From NCBI RefSeq assembly GCF_020889705.1, contig NZ_JACMYP010000009.1, forward strand, positions 1-64,000: a stretch of 64,000 bases of DNA. The letters are read 5' to 3'. This document shows positions 1 to 8,098 of the stretch, piece after piece. The notes beneath the pieces were generated by a model that had not been told where the DNA came from, did no database searches, and saw nothing but the letters and a program-made list of their open reading frames with translations. The position numbers and the translations under genes are program-made. This DNA is from Bradyrhizobium altum. GTDB lineage: Bacteria; Pseudomonadota; Alphaproteobacteria; Rhizobiales; Xanthobacteraceae. Each line of letters starts with the position of its first letter. The first letter of the stretch is position 1.

Positions 1-50
1 GGGTTTGGTAGCTGTGTTCGTGCTGTGCTGGGACGCCAGCCAACTCCGGC

Positions 51-171
51 GTCGTCCTGGCGAAAGCCAGGACCCATAACCACAAATGTCCCTTGTTGGG
101 CTCGCTGGAACGACGAGTCCTGTTCGCAACAACGGCCGCGGAGTATGGGTCCTGGCTTTCGCCAGGACGAC
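51..171. repeat. Palindromic intergenic repeat, type A
   Basis: Two 28-bp arms, 51-78 and 144-171, are perfect inverted copies and carry the core CCTGGCGAAAGCCAGG and its complement, so a transcript would fold into a long hairpin. A second copy of the same family lies at 24672-24784. It sits downstream of the marR gene, which ends at 186. Rhizobial genomes carry many such palindromic elements; this membership is inferred from the look of the sequence. Confidence 0.8.
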
Positions 172-185
172 AGCGGAGTGTGAGG

Positions 186-758
186 CTAATACACGTCCTT
201 CGCGTCGGCCTCTTCGCTGGTCTGCACCAGTTCGAGGCTGGTCTCGACCTTGCCGAGCAGGCGTGCGAGATCGCGGCGCTCCTGTGCGGACAGGCAGGAC
301 AGGATCTCCTGCTCCTTGCGCAGCAGGCGCGGGATCAGCTCTTCGTAGAGTACCTGGCCCTTTTTGGTCAGGCGCAGGCGGAATTCGCGGCGGTCGTCCG
401 CGTTCTCGACGCGCTCGACGATCTCGCGCTCCATCAATGCCGAGACCGCGCGGCTGATGGTGGATTTGTGGGTGCGGGTGCAATGCGCAATGTATTGCGC
501 GCTGCAGGGATCGCTGCGGAAGCCGAGCGTGGCGAGCACGCGCCATTCCGGAATGTCGAGGCCGTACCGCGCCTGATATTCGCTCGACAGCGCCGAGGAC
601 ACCTCGGCCGCCAGCCGGTTCAGGCGGAACGGCATGAAATGGAAGAGGTCGAGGCGCTTCTTGGTTGGCGCGACATTGTCGCGCGCGTCCGCTTCCACGG
701 CGCTGCGTGGCCGGGCTGGAGGCTGGCTTGCAGATGTTCTGGCCAAAAATTCCTCCAA
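186..758 (-). CDS. MarR family transcriptional regulator
   Basis: A 190-residue protein whose central part (about residues 40-175) reads as a MarR winged helix. A predicted recognition region contains RTHKSTISRAVSALMERE, followed by the wing ENADDRREFRLRLTKKG. It is divergent from the FAD hydroxylase at 941, so it probably controls the homogentisate genes, as MarR-type HmgR proteins do elsewhere; that is inference. The start used is a TTG at 758 without a clear ribosome site. The first ATG-initiated alternative begins at the MPFRLNR segment, about 40 residues in, so the N-terminus is uncertain. Confidence 0.85.
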   Translation of the reverse strand: MEEFLARTSASQPPARPRSAVEADARDNVAPTKKRLDLFHFMPFRLNRLAAEVSSALSSEYQARYGLDIPEWRVLATLGFRSDPCSAQYIAHCTRTHKSTISRAVSALMEREIVERVENADDRREFRLRLTKKGQVLYEELIPRLLRKEQEILSCLSAQERRDLARLLGKVETSLELVQTSEEADAKDVY

Positions 759-940
759 TTTGAGTTGACGGCGGGCCCGACTGGGAGTTTAAGATAGTTG
801 CAAGTGAGACTAATTTAGCAAGGTCGCGCCCGGCCCGCAAGGTCCCGGTCGCAAACCGGTCACACAGGCCGCAGCCCAAGCTACAAAAAAGGGCCGGCGG
901 CGCCAGGGAACATCCAGGGTCACGCAATCAGGGTCACTCA
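759..940. promoter_or_regulatory. Divergent marR / FAD-hydroxylase control region
   Basis: A 182-bp divergent intergenic region. Near 791-823 there is an AT-richer stretch with the self-complementary TTGCAA at 798-803, and TTGC (798-801) paired to GCAA (818-821). A MarR dimer could bind here, but no experimentally known site is matched. No clear -35/-10 pair was recognised. Confidence 0.35.
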
Positions 941-2569
941 ATGGCACACGCCAATACGGCACAGGCCAAAACCCAGTTCGGCTATCGCCGTCATCCCGAC
1001 CAGGAGCGGTCGGGCGCCAACGTCGCGGAGTATCCGGTCGTCGTGGTCGGCGCCGGGCCAGTGGGATTGTCGCTCGCGATCGATCTCGCCCAGCGTGGCC
1101 AGCGCGTGGTGCTGCTCGACGATGCCGACCGGATCGGCGAGGGCTCGCGCGCGATCTGCTTCTCGAAGCGCTCGCTGGAGTTCTGGGATCGCCTCGGCGT
1201 CGGCGACCGCATGGTCGAGAAGGGCGTGGTGTGGAGCGTCGGCAAGATCTTCCATGGCGCCTCGCAGCTCTACCAGTTCAACCTGCTGCCCGAGGAGGGC
1301 CACAAGCGGCCCGCCTTCATCAATTTGCAGCAGTTCTATGCCGAAGCCTATCTGGTCGACCGGGTCGAGCAGCTGTCTGAAATCGACCTGCGCTGGCGCA
1401 ACAAGGTGATCGCGCTCGAAAGCCGCAACGATGGCGTCGCGCTGACCATCGCGACGCCTGAGGGCTCTTACCAGGTGCACGCTTCCTTCGTCGTCGCCTG
1501 CGACGGCGCCCGTTCCTCGCTGCGGCAGATGGTCGGCGCCGATTTCGCAGGGCAGGTGTTCGAGGACCAGTTCCTGATCGCCGACGTCAAGATGACCGCG
1601 GCGTTCCCGACCGAGCGCTGGTTCTGGTTCGATCCGCCGTTCCATGCGGGCCGCTCGGCGCTGCTGCACAGGCAGCCGGACGACATCTGGCGGATCGATC
1701 TGCAGCTCAATCCGGATGCCGATCCGGTGGCCGAGAAGCAGCCCGAGAATGTCCGGCCGCGGATCGAGCGGATGCTCGGACACGACAAGTTCGAATTCGA
1801 ATGGATCTCGCTGTACAAGTTCCAATGCCGGCGGATGGCCAAGTTCATCCACGGCCGCGTGATCTTTGCCGGCGATTCAGCGCACCAGGTCTCGCCGTTT
1901 GGCGCGCGCGGCGCCAATTCAGGGCTCGAGGATGCCGAGAATCTGGCGTGGAAGCTCGATCGCGTGTTGCGCCGGCTGTCGCCGGAAGGCCTGCTGGAGA
2001 CCTATCACATCGAGCGCAGCGCGGCGGCGGACGAGAACATCCGCGAGTCCACCCGGTCGACGGATTTCATGGCGCCCGTGACCCGGCAGGAGGCGCGGCT
2101 GCGCCAGGCCGTGCTGTCGCTCGCAAAGGATACCGAGTTCGGCAAGCGCATGGTCAATGGCGGCCGGCTGTCGGTGCCGTCGGTCTACGACACGCCGCTA
2201 TCGAGCGGCGATCGCGACGACTGGCGCGGCGGCCCGCAGCCGGGCGCCTCGATGCCGGATGCGCCGGTGACCGAGCAGGGCGGCGGTTCCAGCTATCTCA
2301 CCGACGTTTTCATCAGGCAGGGAACGCGGTTCACGCTGCTGGAGTTTGGCAATGGCGCGGCCGCCGATGTCCCTGACGGCGTCGGCACCATCCGCGTTGG
2401 CGGCGAGGGCGGGCTGATCGACGCGCAAGGCCTTGCGGGCAAGCGCTATGATGCCGAGCCGGGCACCGCCTATCTGTTGCGGCCGGATGGTTACGTCGCA
2501 GCCCGCTTCCGCAATGCGGCGCGGCCGGCGCTCGAGGCGGCGCTGGCGCGCGCATCCGGCCTGAACTGA
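941..2569 (+). CDS. FAD-dependent aromatic hydroxylase (PheA/TfdB/MhpA-like)
   Basis: A 542-residue class A flavoprotein monooxygenase. The dinucleotide-binding motif VVVVGAGPVG ends near residue 42, and the second FAD motif GDSAHQVSPFGARGANSG lies near residue 311, followed by a C-terminal thioredoxin-like extension typical of the phenol-hydroxylase/MhpA branch. No membrane segments are seen. It begins a run of same-strand genes that leads into hmgA and fahA. The likely role is therefore to hydroxylate an aromatic acid, such as a hydroxyphenylacetate, feeding the homogentisate route. The substrate is inferred from context only. Confidence 0.85.
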   Translation: MAHANTAQAKTQFGYRRHPDQERSGANVAEYPVVVVGAGPVGLSLAIDLAQRGQRVVLLDDADRIGEGSRAICFSKRSLEFWDRLGVGDRMVEKGVVWSVGKIFHGASQLYQFNLLPEEGHKRPAFINLQQFYAEAYLVDRVEQLSEIDLRWRNKVIALESRNDGVALTIATPEGSYQVHASFVVACDGARSSLRQMVGADFAGQVFEDQFLIADVKMTAAFPTERWFWFDPPFHAGRSALLHRQPDDIWRIDLQLNPDADPVAEKQPENVRPRIERMLGHDKFEFEWISLYKFQCRRMAKFIHGRVIFAGDSAHQVSPFGARGANSGLEDAENLAWKLDRVLRRLSPEGLLETYHIERSAAADENIRESTRSTDFMAPVTRQEARLRQAVLSLAKDTEFGKRMVNGGRLSVPSVYDTPLSSGDRDDWRGGPQPGASMPDAPVTEQGGGSSYLTDVFIRQGTRFTLLEFGNGAAADVPDGVGTIRVGGEGGLIDAQGLAGKRYDAEPGTAYLLRPDGYVAARFRNAARPALEAALARASGLN

Positions 2570-2579
2570 GGTATCTGCG

Positions 2580-2807
2580 ATGGCGCTGTCGACCAGTTCG
2601 AATTTCGCAAAGCCGGATGACGCCTTCCGCGCCATCGTCGAGGCGCATCGCGGCCTCACCGACGCGCAGAGCGCCGATCTCGATGCCGCGCTGGTGCTGG
2701 TGCTCGCCAACCACATCGGCGATCTCGACGTGCTGCGCGAGGCGATCGCGCTGGCGAAGCGGCGGACGCTGGATGCGAGCCAGCAGCAACAACAGCAACA
2801 ACAATAG
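2580..2807 (+). CDS. DUF2783-type small protein with glutamine tail
   Basis: A 75-residue helical protein starting 10 bp after the FAD hydroxylase stop, so clearly co-transcribed. The body (VEAHRGLTDAQSADLDAALV and on) matches my memory of DUF2783, a family found beside such hydroxylases. It ends with eight consecutive glutamines written as mixed CAG/CAA codons, which suggests slippage at the 3' end. The function is unknown; a helper for the hydroxylase is possible. Confidence 0.7.
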   Translation: MALSTSSNFAKPDDAFRAIVEAHRGLTDAQSADLDAALVLVLANHIGDLDVLREAIALAKRRTLDASQQQQQQQQ

Positions 2808-2835
2808 CACTGATCAAACGGACAGGATTGAACTG

Positions 2836-3789
2836 ATGGCCAAAGGTTTCGCATCGACCACGGATCTCGCGGAGAAGAAGGTTACCTTCTCCGAGATCGG
2901 CACCGATCTCTACGCCTTCACCGCCGAGGGCGATCCCAACACCGCCGTGATCGTCGGCGAGGACGGCTGCCTGGTGTTCGACGCGCAGGCGACGCCGGCG
3001 ATGGCGAACAAGGTGATCGAGCGGGTCAAGACCGTCACCGACAAGCCGATCAAGTACGTCGTGCTGTCGCATTATCATGCGGTGCGCGTGCTCGGCGCCT
3101 CCGCCTATCACGCGCAGGGCATCGTGGCCTCGCAGGAGACCTATCGGCTGATCCAGGAGCGCGGCCAGCAGGATTGGGATTCCGAATACGGCCGCTTCCC
3201 GCGGCTGTTCCAGGATGCGGCGAGCATTCCCGGACTGACCTGGCCGACGCTGACCTTCGAGGGCGAGATGTCGATCTATCTCGGCAAGCGCGAGGTGCGG
3301 CTGATGCAGCTCGGCGCCGGCCACACCTCGGGCGATATCGTCGCCTGGGTGCCGGATGCCGAGGTGATGTTCTCGGGCGATCTCATCGAGTATCACTCGG
3401 CCTGCTATTGCGGCGATGCGCATTTGCGCGAATGGCCGATGACGCTGAACGAGATTCGCGCCTTCAATCCGAAGGCGATCGCGCCGGGCCGCGGCGATGC
3501 GCTGAAGGGCCTCGAGACCGGGCGCGATGCGATCGCGATGACCCGCGATTTCGTCACTTCGCTCTACGGTGCCGCCGAATCCTCGGTCGCCAAGGGCCGC
3601 AGCCTGAAGGAATCGATGGCGGCGACGCGCGAGGTGATGGATCCGAAATTCTCGAAGTTTGCGATCTACGAGCACTGCCTGCCGTTCAACGTTTCGCGCG
3701 CCTATGACGAGGCGTCCGGGATCGACGATCCCGTGATCTGGACCGACAAGCGCGACCAGGAAATGTGGGCCGCCCTGCAAGGAGGATAG
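2836..3789 (+). CDS. Metallo-beta-lactamase-fold protein with altered metal site
   Basis: A 317-residue protein of the MBL superfamily. The first ligand motif, normally HxHxDH, reads HYHAVR, so the usual Asp and second His are absent. The later GHTSGD and SGDL segments are kept, while the usual PGHG is PGRG. The true start is the ATG at 2836; the open frame runs 73 codons further upstream but overlaps the DUF2783 gene. It sits 2 bp before hmgA, whose ribosome site GGAGG lies over this gene's end. The role is unknown; a hydrolase or thioesterase step in aromatic breakdown, or a non-catalytic role, are options. Confidence 0.8.
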   Translation: MAKGFASTTDLAEKKVTFSEIGTDLYAFTAEGDPNTAVIVGEDGCLVFDAQATPAMANKVIERVKTVTDKPIKYVVLSHYHAVRVLGASAYHAQGIVASQETYRLIQERGQQDWDSEYGRFPRLFQDAASIPGLTWPTLTFEGEMSIYLGKREVRLMQLGAGHTSGDIVAWVPDAEVMFSGDLIEYHSACYCGDAHLREWPMTLNEIRAFNPKAIAPGRGDALKGLETGRDAIAMTRDFVTSLYGAAESSVAKGRSLKESMAATREVMDPKFSKFAIYEHCLPFNVSRAYDEASGIDDPVIWTDKRDQEMWAALQGG

Positions 3790-3791
3790 CG

Positions 3792-5138
3792 ATGAACATC
3801 AATACCTCGCCTGATCAGATCGTGCGCAGCTCGGGGCAGGTCACGCCGGGCTACATGTCCGGCTTCGGCAACAGCTTCGAGACCGAGGCACTGCCCGGCG
3901 CGCTGCCGATGGGGCGCAACTCGCCGCAGCGCTGCGCCTATGGGCTCTATGCCGAGCAGCTTTCGGGCTCGCCGTTCACGGCGCCGCGCGGCACCAATGA
4001 GCGCTCCTGGCTCTACCGCATCCGCCCGTCGGTGCGGCACTCCGGCCGCTTCGCCAAGGCCGATGCGGGGCTGTGGCGCACCGCGCCGTGTCACGAATAC
4101 GAGATGCCGATCGCGCAGCTGCGTTGGGACCCGGCGCCGATCCCGAAGCAGGACATGACCTTCCTGCAGGGCGTGCAGACCATGACCACGGCCGGCGATG
4201 CCAACACGCAAGCCGGCATGGCGGCGCACATCTATCTGATCACCAAATCGATGGTCGATCAGCATTTCTACAATGCCGATGGCGAGATGATGTTCGTGCT
4301 GCAGCAGGGCAATCTGCGCCTCGTCACCGAGTTCGGCCGCATCGATGCCGAGCCGGGCGAGATCGTGGTGATCCCGCGCGGCGTGAAATTCCGTGTCGAG
4401 ATTCCGAATGGACCCGCGCGCGGCTATCTCTGCGAGAATTACGGCGGCGCCTTCACGCTGCCGGAGCGCGGCCCGATCGGCGCCAACTGCCTGGCCAATT
4501 CGCGCGATTTCCTGACCCCGGTGGCGAGCTACGAGGACAAGGACACCCCGACCGAGCTCTACGTGAAGTGGGGCGGCGCGCTGTTCAAGACCACGTTGCC
4601 GCATTCGCCGATCGACGTCGTCGCCTGGCACGGCAATTACGCGCCCTACAAATACGACCTGCGCACCTTCTCGCCGGTCGGCGCGATCGCGTTCGATCAT
4701 CCGGATCCGTCGATCTTCACGGTGCTGACCTCGCCGTCGGAGACCGCCGGCACCGCGAACATCGACTTCGTGATCTTCCCGGAACGCTGGATGGTGGCCG
4801 ACAACACCTTCCGTCCGCCGTGGTACCACATGAACATCATGTCGGAGTTCATGGGTCTGATCTACGGCGTCTACGACGCCAAGCCGCAAGGCTTCGTGCC
4901 GGGCGGCATCTCGCTGCACAACATGATGCTGCCGCACGGCCCCGACCGCGAGGCCTTCGAGCACGCCAGCAACAGCGAGCTGAAGCCGGTGAAGCTGACC
5001 GGCACGATGGCCTTCATGTTCGAGACCCGCTACCCGCAACGCGTGACCCAACATGCCGCGACGTCATCGACGCTGCAGGACGATTACTCGGATTGCTGGA
5101 AGGGGTTGGAGAAGAAGTTCGACCCGAACAAGCTGTAA
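3792..5138 (+). CDS. hmgA: Homogentisate 1,2-dioxygenase
   Basis: A 448-residue enzyme that opens the homogentisate ring to maleylacetoacetate in tyrosine catabolism. The N-terminus has the typical [19 protein letters not shown]. The Fe(II) ligands are seen in [12 protein letters not shown] (His and Glu) and in the following [10 protein letters not shown] segment (His). The cupin-like core contains [13 protein letters not shown]. The start at 3792 has GGAGG 6 bp upstream. The length fits the family. It belongs to the cluster with fahA and hppD, giving the pathway from 4-hydroxyphenylpyruvate to fumarate and acetoacetate; a maleylacetoacetate isomerase is not in this window. Confidence 0.97.
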   Translation: MNINTSPDQIVRSSGQVTPGYMSGFGNSFETEALPGALPMGRNSPQRCAYGLYAEQLSGSPFTAPRGTNERSWLYRIRPSVRHSGRFAKADAGLWRTAPCHEYEMPIAQLRWDPAPIPKQDMTFLQGVQTMTTAGDANTQAGMAAHIYLITKSMVDQHFYNADGEMMFVLQQGNLRLVTEFGRIDAEPGEIVVIPRGVKFRVEIPNGPARGYLCENYGGAFTLPERGPIGANCLANSRDFLTPVASYEDKDTPTELYVKWGGALFKTTLPHSPIDVVAWHGNYAPYKYDLRTFSPVGAIAFDHPDPSIFTVLTSPSETAGTANIDFVIFPERWMVADNTFRPPWYHMNIMSEFMGLIYGVYDAKPQGFVPGGISLHNMMLPHGPDREAFEHASNSELKPVKLTGTMAFMFETRYPQRVTQHAATSSTLQDDYSDCWKGLEKKFDPNKL

Positions 5139-5148
5139 CATAGCTCTC

Positions 5149-5247
5149 CGTCATTCCGGGGCGCGCGTAGCGCGAGCCCGGAATCCATAACCACGATAAT
5201 GAGTATGGATTCCGGGCCTGCGCCTGTCGGCGCATCCCGGAATGACG
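5149..5247. repeat. Palindromic intergenic repeat, type B (hmgA-fahA spacer)
   Basis: A nearly perfect palindrome whose outer arms are CGTCATTCCGGG and the complement CCCGGAATGACG, with inner arms CCGGAATCCATA and TATGGATTCCGG. It fills most of the 142-bp gap between hmgA and fahA, so a shared transcript would contain a large hairpin that could tune fahA expression or mRNA stability. Confidence 0.8.
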
Positions 5248-5280
5248 ATCGATAGACCGTAGCAAATTCGGCAGGAAACC

Positions 5281-6552
5281 ATGCCCCATCCCAACGACCC
5301 AAAACTCCGCTCCTTCGTCGACGTCGCCCCGACCTCGGACTTTCCGATCCAGAACCTGCCCTATGGCGTGTTCTCGTCGAAGGACGGCCTTGCGCCGCGC
5401 GTCGGTATTGCGATCGGCGACTATGTGCTCGACCTCTGGGAGCTCGAGCAGGATTCCCGGCTCGATGTCGGGCCGCTCGGCGTTTTCTCGCAGCCGTCGC
5501 TCAATGCCTTCATGGCGCTCGGGCCGAAGGTGTGGTCGGCGACGCGGGCGCGGATCAGCGAGCTGCTACGCGCCGATCATCCGGAGCTGCGCGACAACAG
5601 GGAGTTGCGGGCGCGGGCGTTGGTGCCGATGGCGGACGTCAGGCTGCACATGCCGTTTGCCGTCTCGGGCTATACCGATTTCTATTCGTCGAAGGAGCAC
5701 GCCACCAATGTCGGCGTCATGTTCCGCGGCAAGGACAATGCGCTGCAGCCGAACTGGCTGCACATGCCGATCGGCTACAACGGCCGCGCCTCGACGGTGG
5801 TGGTGTCAGGCACCAAGGTGCGGCGGCCGCGCGGGCAGCTGAAGCCGCCGACTGCGGAGGTGCCGAGCTTCGGTCCCTGCAAGCGGCTCGATTTCGAGCT
5901 CGAGATGGGCGTGGTGGTGGGGCAGGCCTCGCCGATGGGCGAGATGCTCACCGAGAAACAGGCCGAAGAGATGATCTTCGGCTTCGTCATTCTCAACGAC
6001 TGGAGCGCGCGCGATATCCAGCAGTGGGAATATGTGCCGCTCGGCCCGTTCCAGGCCAAGGCGTTCGCGACCTCGATCAGCCCGTGGGTGGTGACGCGCG
6101 AGGCGCTGGAGCCGTTCCGCATGCAGGGCCCGGCGCAGCAGCCGGAGCCGCTGGCTTATCTGAAGCAGACCCAGTCGAACAATTACGACTTGCAGCTCGA
6201 CGTCGCGCTGCGCGCCGGTGCGATGAACGAAGCGAAGACGATCTGCAGCACCAACTTCAAGTACATGTACTGGTCGTCAGTTCAGCAACTGGTGCACCAC
6301 GCCTCCAGCGGCTGCGCGATGAATGTCGGCGATCTCTTAGGGTCCGGCACGATCTCCGGTCCCGAAAAGCATCAGCGCGGCAGCCTCCTGGAAATCAGCT
6401 GGAACGGCACCGAGCCGGTCGAGCTTGGCAGCGGCGTGACGCGCTCGTTCCTCGAAAATGGCGACTCGCTGGTCATGCGCGGCTGGTGCCAGAGCGATGG
6501 CTATCGCGTCGGCTTTGGTGAGGTCGAAGGCACGATCGTTGCGGCGGAGTAG
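5281..6552 (+). CDS. fahA: Fumarylacetoacetase
   Basis: A 423-residue fumarylacetoacetate hydrolase, the last step of tyrosine breakdown (fumarate plus acetoacetate). The N-terminal SH3-like part contains PYGVFSSKDGLAPRVGIAIG. The catalytic domain has YTDFYSSKEHATNVG, the metal-binding ELEMGVVVG segment, and NDWSARDIQQWEYVPLGPF. The length fits the eukaryote-like FAH family. The ATG at 5281 follows GGCAGGAAACC. It is downstream of hmgA across a palindromic repeat. Confidence 0.96.
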   Translation: MPHPNDPKLRSFVDVAPTSDFPIQNLPYGVFSSKDGLAPRVGIAIGDYVLDLWELEQDSRLDVGPLGVFSQPSLNAFMALGPKVWSATRARISELLRADHPELRDNRELRARALVPMADVRLHMPFAVSGYTDFYSSKEHATNVGVMFRGKDNALQPNWLHMPIGYNGRASTVVVSGTKVRRPRGQLKPPTAEVPSFGPCKRLDFELEMGVVVGQASPMGEMLTEKQAEEMIFGFVILNDWSARDIQQWEYVPLGPFQAKAFATSISPWVVTREALEPFRMQGPAQQPEPLAYLKQTQSNNYDLQLDVALRAGAMNEAKTICSTNFKYMYWSSVQQLVHHASSGCAMNVGDLLGSGTISGPEKHQRGSLLEISWNGTEPVELGSGVTRSFLENGDSLVMRGWCQSDGYRVGFGEVEGTIVAAE

Positions 6553-6592
6553 CCGCCGGCTGTGTCGCGCCGCTTCACCTTCCCTTGAAAAG

Positions 6593-6786
6593 CAGGGCTA
6601 TCGCATATGGAAATCCCGAGTCTCTTCCACAGGTTAGTCGGCGATGCGCTTGCGCGACACTGCCAAAGCACGGAATCGGATCGAGAACAAAACGGAATCG
6701 AACCGCGAAGCTGGAGCGACGCTTCTTGAACGTGTCCTTTACAAGTGTCGATCGCGCCTCGCGTTTTTCCATATGCGATAGCCCTG
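6593..6786. mobile_element. MITE-like element with 21-bp terminal inverted repeats
   Basis: A 194-bp element. The termini 6593-6613 and 6766-6786 are perfect 21-bp inverted repeats beginning CAGGGCTATCGCATATGG. It is flanked by a perfect 10-bp direct repeat, CCTTGAAAAG, at 6583-6592 and 6787-6796, as expected for a target duplication. The 152-bp interior encodes nothing recognisable, so it would need a transposase supplied elsewhere. The parent IS family was not identified. Confidence 0.8.
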
Positions 6787-6796
6787 CCTTGAAAAG

Positions 6797-6919
6797 GGGG
6801 GGTCGGTTTGCGCAGCAAACCGGGTGGGGATCTGGTCTCTCAGCAAGCGCCAGCGCCCGCGGCTGACCCCCATCCCACCTTCCCCTTGCAGGGGAAAGGA
6901 GCCCGAGAGCAGGTCAGCC
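6797..6919. other. Non-coding remainder downstream of the MITE
   Basis: G-rich then C-rich sequence with local palindromes: TTTGCGCAGCAAA near 6817-6829 and CCCCTTGCAGGGG near 6885-6897. It looks like another intergenic repeat into which the MITE inserted. No gene is seen. Confidence 0.45.
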
Positions 6920-7231
6920 TTACCGCTCCTCCGGCCTGACATCCCTCAGCCGCGCCGTATTCGCCGCGCAGTCCTCGAGGCTGTATTTCAGATGCACCCG
7001 CTTGTCCGACGGCGGCTGGTTCACGGTGCAGACACCCGCCCGCCACGGCTTGGCCGGGCGGATCGGCCGCGGCGCGAAGCCGCCGCCGCAGTTCGGGCAG
7101 ACATTGCCGAGCTTGGTCTCGGCGCAATCCACACAGAACGTGCATTCGTACGAACAGATCCGCGCCTCCAGCGCGCTCGGTGGCAGGTCCTTGTCGCAAT
7201 ATTCGCAGTTCGGTCGCAGCTGCAGCGCCAT
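6920..7231 (-). CDS. DUF1272-type zinc-ribbon protein
   Basis: A 103-residue protein with cysteines spaced as in small zinc-binding domains: CEYC near residues 9-12, then CSYECTFCVDC, then CPNCGGGF. This fits DUF1272. The start at the MALQLRPNCEYC methionine (7231) is preferred; the open frame extends 24 codons upstream only into repeat-like sequence. It has no operon partner and lies convergent to fahA across the MITE. The function is unknown. Confidence 0.75.
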   Translation of the reverse strand: MALQLRPNCEYCDKDLPPSALEARICSYECTFCVDCAETKLGNVCPNCGGGFAPRPIRPAKPWRAGVCTVNQPPSDKRVHLKYSLEDCAANTARLRDVRPEER

Positions 7232-7271
7232 GGCTTTCCTCAGATTCTTGGATGCCGCGTACACCGCTGCA

Positions 7272-7400
7272 CCTCTCCCCTTGTGGGAGAGGTCGGATCG
7301 CATCGCAAGATGCGATCCGGGTGAGGGGTCGCGGTCTCTCGACGGAGTGTGCTCGGCGGAGAGAACCCCTCACCCCAACCCTCTCCCACAAGGGGAGAGG
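7272..7400. repeat. Palindromic intergenic repeat, type C
   Basis: The arms 7272-7291 and 7381-7400 are perfect 20-bp inverted copies, and GTGAGGGGT at 7321 pairs with ACCCCTCAC at 7365. It lies between DUF1272 and the Lrp regulator. This repeat type (CTCTCCC/ACAAGGGGAGAGG) resembles widespread alphaproteobacterial palindromes. Confidence 0.8.
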
Positions 7401-7498
7401 GAGCCCACCGCCGATGTCGCAGCATCGAACCAATTCATGCGAATGATCGCAAATCGGGCCGGGAAAGCGAATGACGGATTTCCCTCGATTTGCGCCAG

Positions 7499-7999
7499 TC
7501 AGGCTTGCAGAGCCTTCAGCGGCAGCTTGGTGCTCTCTTTCAGGCGGTCGAGCACGATCGAGGAGCGCACATGCGCCACGCTCTGGTGCGGCATCAGCAC
7601 GTTGTTGACGATGTCGGACAGGCTCTTCAGGTCGCGCAGCATCACCTTCAGCACGTAGTCGGCATCCCCGGTCAGCGCATAAGCTTCCTGGATGTCGTCG
7701 ACGCGGTTGACCAGCTCGCGAAACCGTTTGGCGTTGTCGGGCGAGTGGGTCGCAAGCGTGATGTGGATGAAGGCGATCAGGCCGAAACCGAGCGCTTCGC
7801 CGGCGAGGTCGGCGTGGTAGCCCGAAATCACCTTCTCCTCCTCCAGCCGCATCCGCCGCCGCGAGCATTGCGAGGCGGAGAGCCCGACCAGATCGGCGAG
7901 CTGCTGGTTGGTCAGCCTGCCGTCGTCCTGCAACGCGGCGAGCATTTTGAGGTCGAAGGCGTCGACGTCAGGCATGCGCGGATGGTCCATTTCATGCAC
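7499..7999 (-). CDS. Lrp/AsnC family transcriptional regulator
   Basis: A 166-residue protein with an N-terminal HTH (DLKMLAALQDDGRLTNQQLA and on, about residues 14-60) and a C-terminal RAM/AsnC ligand domain (EAYALTGDADYVLKVM near residue 105). It is divergent from hppD with about 100 bp between starts, so it most likely regulates tyrosine catabolism in response to an amino acid; that is inference from position. Alternative starts exist at 7990 and 7975. Confidence 0.92.
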   Translation of the reverse strand: MHEMDHPRMPDVDAFDLKMLAALQDDGRLTNQQLADLVGLSASQCSRRRMRLEEEKVISGYHADLAGEALGFGLIAFIHITLATHSPDNAKRFRELVNRVDDIQEAYALTGDADYVLKVMLRDLKSLSDIVNNVLMPHQSVAHVRSSIVLDRLKESTKLPLKALQA

Positions 8000-8098
8000 G
8001 GATCGTGCGCGATTCTAGCAAATCAGGGACCATTTTGCACGCACGTTGCGCCGCAGATGACGGAAACTGATCCCCAGACAAATCAGGGAGTTACCGCC
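8000..8098. promoter_or_regulatory. lrp-hppD divergent control region with direct repeats
   Basis: The 11-mer CAAATCAGGGA occurs at 8019-8029 and again at 8079-8089, exactly 60 bp apart; the second copy overlaps the hppD ribosome-binding region. ATGGTCC (7982-7988) and GGACCAT (8027-8033) form an inverted pair. These are candidates for regulator binding, not proven sites. Confidence 0.4.

Noticed and set aside
938..1852. Long minus-strand open frame opposite the FAD hydroxylase
   Set aside because: It is an antisense shadow of a gene with clear FAD motifs; its translation has no family pattern.
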